From assembly GCF_000972705.2 (NCBI RefSeq), contig NZ_LATL02000193.1, positions 1 to 27,292 of the forward strand: a DNA stretch of 27,292 bases, read 5' to 3'. This DNA is from Limnoraphis robusta CS-951. GTDB taxonomy: Bacteria > Cyanobacteriota > Cyanobacteriia > Cyanobacteriales > Microcoleaceae. Below the pieces are notes generated by a model that searched no databases, was not told the DNA's origin, and was given only the letters and a program-made list of their open reading frames with translations. The translations under genes and the position numbers were made by a program. Below are positions 16,170 through 24,697 of the stretch, one piece after another (within the stretch, counting starts at the first letter, position 1; each line of letters begins with the position of its first letter).

Positions 16170-18098
16170 TTAGGGTCGTTCAAAGTTGGACGGAGGTGGA
16201 AACCCCTGCCCTGGCTGACCCGAAAGAGCGCGACTCATAAAATCTCGCCAAATGGGCGCCACAGTCGTTCCTCCGGTAGACCCAGAAGCCAGAGGAGTGT
16301 AGTCATCATTACCCACCCAAACCGCCGTTGACAGTTGCGGCGTATACCCGACAAACCAGACATCTCGCTCTGAAGAGGTGGTTCCGGTTTTTCCGGCCGC
16401 AGGACGGCCAATTTGCGCTCGGGTTCCGGTTCCTCCGGTGATTACCCCTTGTAAGCTACTGTTGAGGGAAGCAACGGCCCACTGATTTAAGACCAGTCTG
16501 GGTTTAGGGGTATTATCCAACAACACATTCCCCTGACTGTCGGTAACTTGGACAATGAACGTCGGATCTGAATGCCAACCATTATTAGCAAACGTCGCAA
16601 AACCCCCAGCCATTTCCATTGGCGTGACATCGACTGAACCTAACGGTAAGGAAATTACGGGGTCCATTGGACTCTTGAAGCCCAAAATCCGGCAAACTTC
16701 AATCACTTGGTTCAGTCCCACCTCTTGGCCTAACTTCACGGCGGGAATATTTAGAGAACTTTCTAAAGCTGAACGAACACTCACTGCCCCTGAATAACCA
16801 CCGCCGTAGTTGCGAGGAGAATAGTAGCCATCACCATCAGGATAACTCACGGGTGAATCATACACGGTTGACTCTGGGGAATATTTACCCGTCGCAAAGG
16901 CGGTATAGTAAACAAACGGTTTAAAGGCTGAACCCGGTTGACGTTGAGCTTGAATAGCACGGTTGTATTGACTGGTTTTATAGTCAGCACCGCCCACCAT
17001 TGCTTTGACAAAATGGGTTCTCGGGTCTACAGCAGCCAGAGCAATTTGACCATTGTCCCAACTGCCGTAAACACCCCAATAATAGAGACGTTCATGCCAG
17101 GTGCTAACCACCTGTTCCGCCATGCGTTGGAAGTTAATATCAATCGTGGTTTGTACGCGCATTCCGCCTTTGAGGACGGCATCTCGGCCAAACTTACGGG
17201 TTAACTCCTGAACCACGGCTTCGGTGACGTAGGGTAACTGACTTTGTTTAAATGAGGTAATCGCGCCGACGAGTAAGGGTTGTTTGCGGGCGATGGCTTC
17301 TTCTTCTGCGGTAATCCATTTTAACTCCCGCATCCGTTGCAAAACCGTCAGTTGTCTCTGCTTGGATTTTTTGTAGTCTACAAACGGACTATAATCTTCC
17401 GGTGCTGGTATTAAACCCGCTAACATTGAAGCTTCCGCTAGGGTCAGGTCACTGGCAGATTTATTAAAATAACTGCGAGAGGCGGTTTCTACGCCGTACA
17501 GGTTATGACCCCAGTAGACTTGGTTGAGATATAGCTCTAAAATCTCATCTTTGGCTAAAATTTGTTCTAACCGAATCGCCATGACCGCTTCTGCGGCTTT
17601 GCGGCTAATGGTACGGTTCGGTGAGAGAAACAGGTTTTTCACCAACTGCATCGTTAGAGTCGAACCCCCTTCTACCGTATTGCCACTTTCTAAGTTGGCA
17701 ACAAAAGCCCGGATAATTCCTGTGGGATAAATTCCTTTGTGGTAGTAGAAATTGCTGTCTTCAATCGCTAGAACTGCACGCTTGAGGTGAGGTGAGATTT
17801 CATCGAGGGAAATGACTTCCCGGTTGGCTTCATCGTGAAGGCTGGCCAGCGGTCTGCCCTGGATGTCGTAGATGTAGGTGGTTTCTGTCGGTGCGTAGCT
17901 TTGCAGAACCCGCACATCGGGTAGATTTCGGAAACTGACGGCTAAACCCACTAGCCCGCCAGCGACAACTGAACTGGCTAACATTGTGACACTCAGCAGC
18001 GTCCCAGCCGTGACCTTGCTAACCGACTGAACGAAGTCAAAAATACTTTCTGAGTTGTTGACTCTCGATTTTGGGTGGATAGCGTTAGTTGATGACAC
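16170..18098 (-). CDS. class A penicillin-binding protein (PBP1A-like glycosyltransferase/transpeptidase)
   Basis: A 642-residue inner-membrane peptidoglycan synthase. A short cytoplasmic N-terminus and one membrane anchor (about 29-56) precede the GT51 glycosyltransferase (about 85-255), with catalytic Glu113 in EDSNFYYHKG, then GGSTLTMQLVKN and RKAAE. The transpeptidase domain (about 310-610) carries Ser390 in SAFK, the SLN motif (448-450) and KTGT (570-573). It polymerises and crosslinks glycan strands on the periplasmic face. The GTG at 18098 has GGGAG about 10 nt upstream and is preferred; a TTG at 18131 gives 11 more residues but has no ribosome-binding site. The neighbouring genes are unrelated. 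Confidence 0.94.
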   Translation of the reverse strand: MSSTNAIHPKSRVNNSESIFDFVQSVSKVTAGTLLSVTMLASSVVAGGLVGLAVSFRNLPDVRVLQSYAPTETTYIYDIQGRPLASLHDEANREVISLDEISPHLKRAVLAIEDSNFYYHKGIYPTGIIRAFVANLESGNTVEGGSTLTMQLVKNLFLSPNRTISRKAAEAVMAIRLEQILAKDEILELYLNQVYWGHNLYGVETASRSYFNKSASDLTLAEASMLAGLIPAPEDYSPFVDYKKSKQRQLTVLQRMRELKWITAEEEAIARKQPLLVGAITSFKQSQLPYVTEAVVQELTRKFGRDAVLKGGMRVQTTIDINFQRMAEQVVSTWHERLYYWGVYGSWDNGQIALAAVDPRTHFVKAMVGGADYKTSQYNRAIQAQRQPGSAFKPFVYYTAFATGKYSPESTVYDSPVSYPDGDGYYSPRNYGGGYSGAVSVRSALESSLNIPAVKLGQEVGLNQVIEVCRILGFKSPMDPVISLPLGSVDVTPMEMAGGFATFANNGWHSDPTFIVQVTDSQGNVLLDNTPKPRLVLNQWAVASLNSSLQGVITGGTGTRAQIGRPAAGKTGTTSSERDVWFVGYTPQLSTAVWVGNDDYTPLASGSTGGTTVAPIWRDFMSRALSGQPGQGFPPPSNFERP

Positions 18099-18404
18099 GT
18101 TGATTTCACTCCCTTCAGGAAAACAAGGCAACAGGGGATTAAGACAGGTAGAGGATCAAACCCTCCGTGATCGCTCTGGCTAAGTGATAGCATACAGCAT
18201 TCGTTTGTTGCTATTGATCTGTTTTGGGGAAACCCGACCAACAGGTTTGCACTCGGCTTTCCTCTGGTAATCTATCCCCCAATCGCACCCGGACAATGGT
18301 AAGATACTGTATGAATATAAATCACTGATTGATAAACGATATCAGGGATCAAGATTAGCCTAATTGATCTAGTATTTGCAATAATATAAAATTCTCATCA
18401 AGTT

Positions 18405-19655
18405 ATGGCATTGAGTCAACCGACCCCAGAGAGATTAACAAACGCATCTCTCGATGATATGACGAGACTGCGCCGAGGTGTTAGTGAAATTTTTCCCGAA
18501 CAGCTTGATTCGCTGAACCCTGATGATAATTTTAACCAACGTTTGGCTCAATCTCATCAGCCTTTACGGGTTAAATTTGGCATAGACCCCACCGGAACCG
18601 ATATTCATCTCGGACACAGTGTGGTTTTCCGCAAATTGCGCGATTTTCAAGATGCTGGACACACGGCTGTTCTAATTATTGGTGATTTTACCGCAAGAAT
18701 TGGTGATCCGACAGGAAAATCTGAAGTTCGCAAGCAACTCACCCCCTCTCAAGTTCTACAAAACGCTCAAACTTATCTCGATCAAGTTCGTCCCATTCTT
18801 GATTTTGACACACCCGGACGCCTAGAAATTCGTTATAACTCAGAATGGCTCTCTCAGCTTGATTTGGCTAAAATTTTGGATTTACTCTCCACCATGACGG
18901 TTGGGCAAATGTTAGCTAAAGAAGGCTTTGCGTTACGCTACGAGACAGCAGCCCCGATTTATTTGCATGAATTTCTCTATCCTCTGATGCAAGGTTATGA
19001 TTCGGTTGCCGTTGAAGCAGATGTTGAACTCGGAGGAACTGATCAAAAGTTTAACCTGGCTGTGGGTCGAGATTTACAACGCTATTTTGGACAAAAGCCT
19101 CAATTTGGTTTATTGATGCCGATTTTGATTGGCACCGATGGCGTTCAAAAAATGTCGAAATCTCTGGGAAATTATGTCGGACTCTCTGAAGATGCTCTGA
19201 CCATGTATTCCAAATTGGAAAAAATCCCCGATGATTTAATTGTACAATATTTTGAACTTTTAACGAAACTTCCCCTCGATCAACTCCCTGAAAATCCCCG
19301 TGAACGACAAAAATTATTAGCCTTAGATGTTGTTTCCCAATATCATGGCAAAGATGCAGCGTTAGAAGCCCAAAAAGCCGCTTTAAACCTCACAGGCGGT
19401 AACGTTAAACAAGCAGAAGCGGTTCCTGAATTTTCCCTGGCTGAGATTGAATTTCCGGCGAAGTTATTCTATATTCTCAGTGTGAGTGGTTTGTGTAAAA
19501 GTGGCAGTGAAGCCCGACGACAAATGCAAGGGGGCGGCGTGCGACTGGATGGCGAACAAATGACCGATGCTGACTTAACTTTTGAGTCAATTAATGATTT
19601 AAACGGACGAGTCTTGCAACTGGGTAAAAAGAAATTTGTGCGCTTGGTAGGATAG
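18405..19655 (+). CDS. tyrS: tyrosyl-tRNA synthetase
   Basis: A 416-residue class I aminoacyl-tRNA synthetase that charges tRNA-Tyr. The Rossmann domain has [17 protein letters not shown] (HIGH motif as HLGH, 68-71), the tyrosine pocket region GGTDQKFNL, and KMSKS (249-253); an S4 RNA-binding domain closes the protein (about 350-416, [19 protein letters not shown]). The sequence is of the shorter TyrZ-like bacterial type rather than the E. coli TyrS type. The stop codon abuts the pyrF ATG, so the two are cotranscribed. No clear Shine-Dalgarno precedes the start. The 273-bp spacer upstream (18132-18404) must hold the promoters for this gene and for the divergent PBP, but no strong box is evident. 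Confidence 0.97.
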   Translation: MALSQPTPERLTNASLDDMTRLRRGVSEIFPEQLDSLNPDDNFNQRLAQSHQPLRVKFGIDPTGTDIHLGHSVVFRKLRDFQDAGHTAVLIIGDFTARIGDPTGKSEVRKQLTPSQVLQNAQTYLDQVRPILDFDTPGRLEIRYNSEWLSQLDLAKILDLLSTMTVGQMLAKEGFALRYETAAPIYLHEFLYPLMQGYDSVAVEADVELGGTDQKFNLAVGRDLQRYFGQKPQFGLLMPILIGTDGVQKMSKSLGNYVGLSEDALTMYSKLEKIPDDLIVQYFELLTKLPLDQLPENPRERQKLLALDVVSQYHGKDAALEAQKAALNLTGGNVKQAEAVPEFSLAEIEFPAKLFYILSVSGLCKSGSEARRQMQGGGVRLDGEQMTDADLTFESINDLNGRVLQLGKKKFVRLVG

Positions 19656-20363
19656 ATGAACACAGATAAAATTATTGTTCCTTTGGATGTTTCCAGCCTG
19701 GAAGATGCGATCGCATTAATTGACCAATTGCCTCAAGTTTCTTTCTGGAAAGTCGGTCTAGAACTGTTTGTCAGTAGCGGGCCGGAAATTTTAACCCAAC
19801 TGAAACAACGACAAAAACGAATTTTTCTCGATCTGAAATTTCACGATATTCCCAATACTGTAGCAGGCGCTTGTCGGTCAGCCGCAAAGTATGGGGTTGA
19901 TTTAATCACCATTCATGCAACCGCCGGAAAAGTGGCGTTAAAAGCGGCTCAAAATGCTATAATAGAGGGAGCAAATGCAGCCAATCAACCCCTCCCAAAT
20001 TTAATCGCAATTACTCTATTAACCAGTCTGAATTCTCGTGAATTAGCCTTTGATTTAAACATCTCTTTAAAACTCCCAGAATATGCCCTGAAAATGGCGT
20101 TACTCGCCCAAGAAAGTGGGTTAGCGGGGGCGGTTTGTTCTCCCCAGGAAGTCGAACAATTACGCCGAACCTGTGGGGATGATTTCCTGTTAGTTTGTCC
20201 GGGAGTTCGACCCAGTTGGGCAGAAAAAGGCGATCAACAGCGTTCATTTACCCCTTCTCAAGCCTTTAAAGCCGGAGCTGATTACCTGGTCATCGGACGC
20301 CCGATAACCGCCTCAGAAGACCCCCTAGCTGCCTTACAACGCATTTGTCAGGAGATCTCTTAA
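19656..20363 (+). CDS. pyrF: orotidine 5'-phosphate decarboxylase
   Basis: A 235-residue enzyme that converts OMP to UMP in the last step of de novo pyrimidine synthesis. The catalytic D-x-K-x-x-D array is Asp59, Lys61 and Asp64 in [12 protein letters not shown]. The phosphate-binding end is [12 protein letters not shown]. Length is normal for the bacterial PyrF family. The ATG starts immediately after the tyrS stop codon with no spacer, which implies translational coupling. Confidence 0.97.
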   Translation: MNTDKIIVPLDVSSLEDAIALIDQLPQVSFWKVGLELFVSSGPEILTQLKQRQKRIFLDLKFHDIPNTVAGACRSAAKYGVDLITIHATAGKVALKAAQNAIIEGANAANQPLPNLIAITLLTSLNSRELAFDLNISLKLPEYALKMALLAQESGLAGAVCSPQEVEQLRRTCGDDFLLVCPGVRPSWAEKGDQQRSFTPSQAFKAGADYLVIGRPITASEDPLAALQRICQEIS

Positions 20364-20437
20364 ACAGACGGGAGAAAGATTTTTGCGTTCAAACTTTTTT
20401 TCCCTCGAAATTTCGCGTTTTTTTTCGCCAGACCCTC

Positions 20438-20467
20438 TTGACTTTTTGGCTCGGCTACGGGTATGAT
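20438..20467 (+). promoter_or_regulatory. sigma70-type promoter with no downstream gene
   Basis: TTGACT (20438-20443), 18-bp spacer, TATGAT (20462-20467). A second -10-like TATAAT follows at 20473-20478. The next plus-strand protein gene is perR, more than 2 kb away, so any product would be a short RNA or a pyrF antisense-free transcript ending near 20597. Confidence 0.45.
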
Positions 20468-20560
20468 TATCTTATAATGGGATGGTTGTGAAAAAAATAT
20501 TTTTGCTTAGATCCGATTATAAAAAATACTATTCATAATTTACCAGCATTCGCCCCCCTT

Positions 20561-20597
20561 TGTCAACCCTCTTGACCGCGAGGGGAGACAGATTTTT
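20561..20597 (+). terminator. candidate Rho-independent terminator
   Basis: Nested stem TGTC/GACA and CCCTC/GAGGG around TTGACCGC, followed by GATTTTT. It could end either pyrF read-through or the transcript from the orphan promoter at 20438. Confidence 0.5.
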
Positions 20598-20649
20598 AAA
20601 TCCCATATAAGAAAAAACCGGGTTTTTTTAAATCCCATATCCCGATAAA

Positions 20650-20683
20650 AATAGAGAAACTCAAATCAATGAATTTCTCTATT
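20650..20683. repeat. perfect 10-bp inverted repeat
   Basis: AATAGAGAAA (20650-20659) and TTTCTCTATT (20674-20683) around a 14-nt loop. No T-run follows, so its role as a terminator or RNA element is open. Confidence 0.6.
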
Positions 20684-20891
20684 CTAAAACAGAGAGCTAT
20701 GAAAACGTGACTGATCTGACTACTAAGTTTGAGAAAAGATACCAAACAAACAGATCAAGGATTTGTTTGAGTGATTTCTTCTTTGAGTGAACACCCTGAG
20801 AAGGATATCTCTAGAATATTCTCAATTTAAAAATCATCACAGTCCCTTTTTTAAGTGACATTCCCAAGGCTCTTATCCGGGATAAAATCGA

Positions 20892-21626
20892 TTAATTAGA
20901 TTTCAGATATTCTTCTAAAGCATCAGAACCGCCAATTAATTTTCCATCTATAAAAACTTGCGGTGTTGAAGTTGCGCCTGTAGCCGCTTTGATCGAACGA
21001 GTTGAAATATCTTCACCGAGGAGAATTTCTTCAAACTCCCAACCCCGTTCTTTCAGCATTGATTTAGCTTTGATACAGTAGGGACAACCCACTTTACTAA
21101 ACATTGTAATGGATTTCGGTTTAGTGGCGCTGGGGTTAATATAGTTGAGCATTGTTTCGGCATCCGATACCTCAAAAGGATCGCCGGGAACTTCCGGTTC
21201 GATGAACATTTTATCGATAACACCGTCTTTTACCAGCATTGAATAACGCCAGGAGCGCTTGCCAAAACCTAAATCGGCTTTATCGACTAACATTCCGATT
21301 TTTTCACTAAATTCGCCATTTCCATCAGGAATGAGTTTAACATTTTCAGCCTTTTGACTTTTTGCCCATTCATTCATGACAAAGGCATCATTAACAGAAA
21401 GACAAACAATATCATCAACGCCATTGGCTTTAAACGCGGGAGCCAATTCATTATAACCGGGGAGGTGAGTCGAAGAACAGGTTGGAGTAAAGGCACCCGG
21501 AAGGGAAAACACAATTACTGTTTTACCAGCAAACAATTCATTAGAAGAAATATCAACCCATTCATTATTCTGGCGGGTTCTGAATGTGACATCGGGAACT
21601 CGTTGGCCTTCACGATTTTCTAGCAT
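20892..21626 (-). CDS. peroxiredoxin-5/glutaredoxin fusion
   Basis: A 244-residue hybrid peroxidase. Residues about 3-160 are a Prx5-type peroxiredoxin with the peroxidatic Cys50 in [16 protein letters not shown]; Cys75 is a possible partner. Residues about 170-244 are a glutaredoxin with the CPYC active site (Cys181/Cys184), the cis-Pro in STPQVF and GGSDAL at the glutathione site. In such fusions the glutaredoxin reduces the peroxidase using glutathione, so hydrogen peroxide or alkyl hydroperoxides are detoxified by one polypeptide in the cytosol. AGGAGA lies 8 nt before the ATG. It is 134 bp downstream of rubrerythrin on the same strand, probably in one peroxide-defence transcript under the rubrerythrin promoter. 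Confidence 0.96.
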   Translation of the reverse strand: MLENREGQRVPDVTFRTRQNNEWVDISSNELFAGKTVIVFSLPGAFTPTCSSTHLPGYNELAPAFKANGVDDIVCLSVNDAFVMNEWAKSQKAENVKLIPDGNGEFSEKIGMLVDKADLGFGKRSWRYSMLVKDGVIDKMFIEPEVPGDPFEVSDAETMLNYINPSATKPKSITMFSKVGCPYCIKAKSMLKERGWEFEEILLGEDISTRSIKAATGATSTPQVFIDGKLIGGSDALEEYLKSN

Positions 21627-21642
21627 AGAGGTTTTCTCCTGT

Positions 21643-21776
21643 TAAATGTGTTCGAGTTGAGTTTTCCAGAGTTGGGAAAGGGGTTAGGGGGACAAAGAAA
21701 CTGGGTATTTTTCTAAAAAAGTCCCGCTTATCCCCATTACCATTTTTTTCGCCACTGTTATTATGCAGCGATCGCT
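21643..21776. repeat. rbr-prx spacer module also found upstream of both PEP-CTERM genes
   Basis: This 134-bp segment, which covers the spacer and the last codons of rubrerythrin, is clearly homologous to 24875-24996 and to about 26928-27052. Shared words include GAGTTGAGTTTTC, GGGTATTTTTC, CTTATCCCCATT and TCGCCACTG. The similarity ends at a HIP1 site (GCGATCGCT) here and at 27045-27053. Confidence 0.85.
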
Positions 21777-22462
21777 TGCTCGTAGGGAACAAAAGATTTT
21801 TTACTCGCCCCACAAATGGGACAATACCAATCTTCGGGAATGTCTTCAAAGGCGGTTCCGGCTGCAATTCCAGAATCTGGATCGCCTTCGGTTGGATCGT
21901 AAATCATTGAACATTGCTTACAAATCCATTTGCCGCTACTGGCACTTTTTGCTGCGGGTTCTACGCCATCTAAAGCCTTTAACGCTTCGGTGTATTGGTT
22001 GGCGTGATGGTTTTCAATTGAGGTGAGGAAGCCGAAGTTTTGGGCGGCTTTGCGGAAAATTCCGGCGTGTTCACGGGATTCGGCGATTTGTTCTTCAAAC
22101 TCTGCAACGGCTTTGTCATCGCGATCTTGACGGGCTTGGGTTGTGAATTCGGGATACATGGTGGTGTATTCGTAGGTTTCGCCCTCAATGGCTAACTCCA
22201 AACACCGGGAGATGATCGCTTTTTTCTCGTCTTCACTCAGGCTAGAAGCATCTTTGACGACTAACTCTGGGTGAATGAGGCGGAAATGGGCAAAGGCGTG
22301 TTCGGTTTCTTGGTTGGCGGTTTCCCGAAACAGTTTGGCGACATCGCTCATTCCCAATTGACGCGCTACTTCTGCAAAAAATAAGTATTTGCGGTTTGCC
22401 ATAGACTCGCCTGCAAATGCGGCTTCTAGGTTTTTCGCGGTGTTGGAGTTTGACAGATCCAT
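21761..22462 (-). CDS. rbr: rubrerythrin
   Basis: A 233-residue non-haem di-iron peroxidase. The N-terminal four-helix ferritin-like domain (about 1-165) supplies iron ligands in AFAGES (Glu19), NQETEH (Glu52 and/or Glu54, His55) and ESREH (Glu129, His132 region). The C-terminal rubredoxin domain (about 178-225) holds one Fe in Cys181/Cys184 and Cys214/Cys217. It reduces hydrogen peroxide to water with electrons passed through the rubredoxin site. GAGGAG lies 6 nt before the ATG. It is divergent from perR, and a palindromic operator covers its -10 box, so PerR repression relieved by peroxide is likely. The last codons (QAIAA) come from a repeated module that includes a HIP1 octamer. Confidence 0.96.
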   Translation of the reverse strand: MDLSNSNTAKNLEAAFAGESMANRKYLFFAEVARQLGMSDVAKLFRETANQETEHAFAHFRLIHPELVVKDASSLSEDEKKAIISRCLELAIEGETYEYTTMYPEFTTQARQDRDDKAVAEFEEQIAESREHAGIFRKAAQNFGFLTSIENHHANQYTEALKALDGVEPAAKSASSGKWICKQCSMIYDPTEGDPDSGIAAGTAFEDIPEDWYCPICGASKKSFVPYEQAIAA

Positions 22463-22509
22463 AGTGTTCTCCTCTGAGGATGTAAAGGTTTGATTGATTC
22501 CTTACTATC

Positions 22510-22524
22510 TCAGAATAATTCTGA
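22510..22524. promoter_or_regulatory. PerR/Fur-type 7-1-7 operator
   Basis: TCAGAAT-A-ATTCTGA is a perfect 7-1-7 palindrome, the geometry of PerR boxes (TTATAAT-N-ATTATAA), with five of seven bases matching in each half. It overlaps the -10 of the rubrerythrin promoter, so a bound repressor would block polymerase. Assignment to PerR rests on geometry and on the adjacent perR gene. Confidence 0.72.
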
Positions 22525-22540
22525 TTTAATAAAATGTCAA
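22512..22540 (-). promoter_or_regulatory. sigma70 promoter of rubrerythrin
   Basis: On the minus strand a consensus TTGACA (22540-22535), 17-bp spacer, and TATTCT (22517-22512). Transcription would start near 22505, about 40 nt before the rubrerythrin ATG. Confidence 0.75.
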
Positions 22541-22571
22541 GTAAAAAACTAAAACAAAGATAATGTACCGT

Positions 22572-22607
22572 CTTTCCTTAGATGTGATATAATCTAGCTA
22601 AGGAAAG
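22572..22607 (+). promoter_or_regulatory. perR promoter -10 bracketed by a perfect 10-bp inverted repeat
   Basis: CTTTCCTTAG (22572-22581) and CTAAGGAAAG (22598-22607) are exact inverse complements, separated by 16 bp that contain a consensus -10, TATAAT (22588-22593). The -35 position (about 22565-22570) is poor. With a start near 22600 the left arm would not be transcribed, which favours a protein-binding operator, plausibly for autoregulation, over an RNA hairpin. Confidence 0.65.
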
Positions 22608-22625
22608 CCATATAAATAAAGCATC

Positions 22626-23051
22626 ATGGTTAGCAATGCCAGTAAAGAAATAGAAGAGCGAATGCGAGCAAGGGGACTGAGGATCACCCCTCAACGCTTT
22701 GCGGTTTACGCCAACCTGTTGTCTCGTTTTGATCATCCGACTGTTGAGGAAATTCTGGTTGATGTTAACCGCGATTTGCCGATTTCTTCTAAAGCAACGG
22801 TTTATAGTGCGTTATCGGTGTTGCGAGAGGTGGGGTTAGTGCGGGAAGTTTTGTTAGAAGAAGGGGTGACTCGTTATGATGCGAAAGTCGAAGCCCATCA
22901 TCATTTCTGCTGTCAAACTTGTGGCGTTATTCAAGATATTGACTGGGAAACTTTTAGTAATTTACCCTTAGATCGACTTCCAGAAGGGATTCGCGTTGAA
23001 AATTATGAAGTGATTATTAAAGGTGAATGCGATCGCTGTACAAATTCTTAG
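22626..23051 (+). CDS. perR: peroxide-responsive Fur-family repressor PerR
   Basis: A 141-residue Fur-family repressor. The N-terminal winged helix (about 8-80) has RITPQR and the SSKATVYSAL recognition helix. Regulatory metal ligands fall at His37, Asp85, His91, His93 and Asp104, the same numbers as in Bacillus subtilis PerR. Asp104 (Glu in Fur) is the residue that permits iron-catalysed oxidation by peroxide. Structural zinc comes from C96-x-x-C99 and C135-x-x-C138. When His37/His91 are oxidised, it leaves its operators and defence genes are expressed. It is divergent from rubrerythrin with a 163-bp region carrying two palindromes; the Prx5-Grx gene downstream of rubrerythrin is a likely second target. 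Confidence 0.94.
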   Translation: MVSNASKEIEERMRARGLRITPQRFAVYANLLSRFDHPTVEEILVDVNRDLPISSKATVYSALSVLREVGLVREVLLEEGVTRYDAKVEAHHHFCCQTCGVIQDIDWETFSNLPLDRLPEGIRVENYEVIIKGECDRCTNS

Positions 23052-23063
23052 ACAAATATTGTT

Positions 23064-23300
23064 GTAGGGGCGGGTTGATTACAGTTTACAGTTTACAGTT
23101 ATACAGTGACCAGCTTTTACAGTTTACAGTTTACAGTTATGCAGTGACCAGTTTTTACAGTTTACAGTTTACAGTTATGCAGTGACCAGTTTTTACAGTT
23201 TACAGTTTACAGTTATTAGTTATTAGTTATCAGTTATCACTGTTGACTGTTGACTGGTCACTGTTCACTGTTCACTGTTCACTGTTTAAACCCGCCCCGC
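23064..23300. repeat. large palindromic repeat element with heptamer core
   Basis: Perfect 10-bp terminal arms GGGGCGGGTT (23067-23076) and AACCCGCCCC (23289-23298) enclose direct heptamer repeats. The left half is built from TTTACAG words plus CAGTGACCAG; the right half carries the complementary CTGGTCACTG and CACTGTT words, so the whole element can fold into one long imperfect hairpin. It fills most of the 352-bp spacer between perR and the first PEP-CTERM gene. Confidence 0.85.
23079..23206. repeat. three 38-bp tandem units plus a partial unit
   Basis: Units at 23079-23116, 23117-23154 and 23155-23192, then a partial copy from 23193. Each begins TTACAGTTTACAGTTTACAG and contains CAGTGACCAG. 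Units are contiguous with no spacers, so this is not a CRISPR array. It resembles the heptanucleotide STRR repeats of filamentous cyanobacteria. Confidence 0.88.
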
Positions 23301-23342
23301 TTTCAAGAAATATTATGATTTTAGGGATTAAAAATCGCAATT

Positions 23343-23375
23343 AAAAACCCGGTTTATCAAAGAAACCGGGTTTTT
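23343..23375. terminator. bidirectional terminator between perR and a PEP-CTERM gene
   Basis: AAAAACCCGGTTT (23343-23355) and AAACCGGGTTTTT (23363-23375) form a perfect 13-bp stem with a 7-nt loop and T-rich ends on both strands. It lies between converging genes and can serve both. Confidence 0.8.
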
Positions 23376-23403
23376 CCAATATGCAGTTATGGCGATCGCT
23401 CAG

Positions 23404-24207
23404 TTAGAATTGTTTGCGCTTTCGCAAAGCAACACCTGTAACACCAAAGATAAAGAAAGCGACAAAGCTAGACGGTTCGGGTGCTTTGACTAAAACAGCA
23501 TTGGTTTTCACTTCAACTAACGTTAAAGAAGTGTCTTCGCTAAAGTACCGAGAAAATTCACCCAAATATTCCGCAGTAATGAATTCTTGATTTCCCCCAA
23601 ATTCTTGTTCGGAATAATCTAATAAAAAATTAAAGCCATCACTGGCTTGAACTTCAAAGAAGTCATCATTACCCGCAGTTTCTAACCGTCCAGAAATGGT
23701 TAAGAAATCAATGGGTTTCTGGGTTGAATCGTCAAAGAGGAAGAATGAAATATTACCCTGAGCAATTGCAGCTTCACCGGGAGGTTTTTCAATAGAGGTT
23801 TCCAGTTCCAAGGATGACAGAAAATCAAAAGAAAATGTTGAACCTGCTTCAATGTAAAATTGACGACCAATAACAGCAGCTTCACTTTCTGCAATCCCTA
23901 CATATTTTTGTCCATCTCCTTCTGCTAAGGCAAAAGAAGAGTTGAATGCAAAGGGATGTATTTGGGCGAAGAAAGCGTTAGAATCTGCGCTCGCATACAC
24001 CGAACCATCGGTACTGAGAGTAAAAACTTCACCATCTGTTAAAGTGCCAACACTGGAAGGAGCGTGACTAAAGCTGTGTAGAAAAGCGTTAGCAGAGGAA
24101 GAAGCAAAAGTCGCTGCTATGCTGGGTGAAGAAGTGACGGTCAACGTGGCCAAAACGGGAATTGAACCCAAAACAAGATTTAAACGCTGCTGGAATTTTT
24201 TAAGCAT
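23404..24207 (-). CDS. PEP-CTERM surface/exported protein, copy 1
   Basis: A 267-residue exported protein. A Sec signal peptide (MLKKFQQRLNLVLGSIPVLA, cleavage near SIA-ATFA) is followed by a beta-rich core and a C-terminal sorting signal: APEPSS, a hydrophobic segment (FVAFFIFGVTGVAL) and a basic tail RKRKQF (about 242-267). PEP-CTERM tails are recognised and cleaved by exosortases in bacteria that make exopolysaccharide; no exosortase is in the window. The core (about 35-240) has no motif I recognise. It is paralogous to the gene at 25441-26253: ends near-identical, core strongly diverged. Codon and base use match neighbours. Confidence 0.88.
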   Translation of the reverse strand: MLKKFQQRLNLVLGSIPVLATLTVTSSPSIAATFASSSANAFLHSFSHAPSSVGTLTDGEVFTLSTDGSVYASADSNAFFAQIHPFAFNSSFALAEGDGQKYVGIAESEAAVIGRQFYIEAGSTFSFDFLSSLELETSIEKPPGEAAIAQGNISFFLFDDSTQKPIDFLTISGRLETAGNDDFFEVQASDGFNFLLDYSEQEFGGNQEFITAEYLGEFSRYFSEDTSLTLVEVKTNAVLVKAPEPSSFVAFFIFGVTGVALRKRKQF

Positions 24208-24583
24208 GACTGATGTTAATACTACTTTATTTTTATTTCTGAAAAGCCCTGACAGTTTTTCGGTGATCGGCTAAATTTTTTGATTTTTGGTTAGCCCGGT
24301 TGTTGTTGAAGAGAGTTGAAACTCTCATTTTCAAAGGAATTCTCAAGCTTTCCGAAGTGTTAATTTCTTGGACTTTTAACGGGTCTACCTATCTGTATAG
24401 ATGCACTTGGACTCACAAAAAATCTCTATAGCTAGGACAAACGTCTAGCTGATGCTTTGCTGATCTTCCTAAATTAATGGATGATCTTCATGGATTGGTT
24501 ATTTTTAGCTTAGTCTGCTCAACCACCTAAAAACAAGATAGTAATTTAAAAATCCCAACTTTTTTTGTAAAGGTTGAGTAAAT

Positions 24584-24697
24584 TTAGATCGGCTTACCTA
24601 AAGACCAAAGATTATCAAATTCCTGTGAAATTGTTGTGACAATATGATGTTTTAGTCGAAAAATATACATTTCAAACGGTTGGGTTTGAGATTGCAT
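24584..24697 (-). CDS. 37-codon open frame in the duplicated flank, copy 1
   Basis: Starts with ATG preceded by AAGGA 4 nt upstream and reads MQSQTQPFEMYIFRLKHH, ending WSLGKPI. The second copy (26630-26743) keeps the full frame with 32 of 37 residues identical. I do not recognise a family. The segment could be a real small protein, a leader peptide for the PEP-CTERM gene, or the N-terminal stub of a once longer protein. Against selection: of seven base differences between copies, only one is synonymous, and flanking non-coding DNA differs no more than this. Confidence 0.4.
   Translation of the reverse strand: MQSQTQPFEMYIFRLKHHIVTTISQEFDNLWSLGKPI

Larger units (their letters stand above)
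20364..20891. other. 528-bp spacer after pyrF with orphan promoter and hairpins
   Basis: No protein gene was found. It holds a plus-strand promoter-like pair (20438-20467), a terminator-like hairpin (20561-20597), direct copies of AAATCCCATAT (about 20597 and 20629) around AAAAAACCGGGTTTTTT, and a perfect 10-bp inverted repeat (20650-20683). The layout would fit a short non-coding transcript; this is inference only. Confidence 0.5.

Noticed and set aside
15987..16331. 114-codon plus-strand open frame
   Set aside because: Its second half is antisense to the end of the penicillin-binding protein gene, and the first half has no recognisable features or ribosome-binding site.
23079..23206. Possible CRISPR array (38-bp repeats)
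   Set aside because: Units are contiguous with no unique spacers and are composed of heptamers; no cas genes nearby.
24208..24580. Known riboswitch (cobalamin, c-di-GMP, glutamine) in the PEP-CTERM leader
   Set aside because: I could not find the conserved core words of these classes; only simple hairpins are visible.
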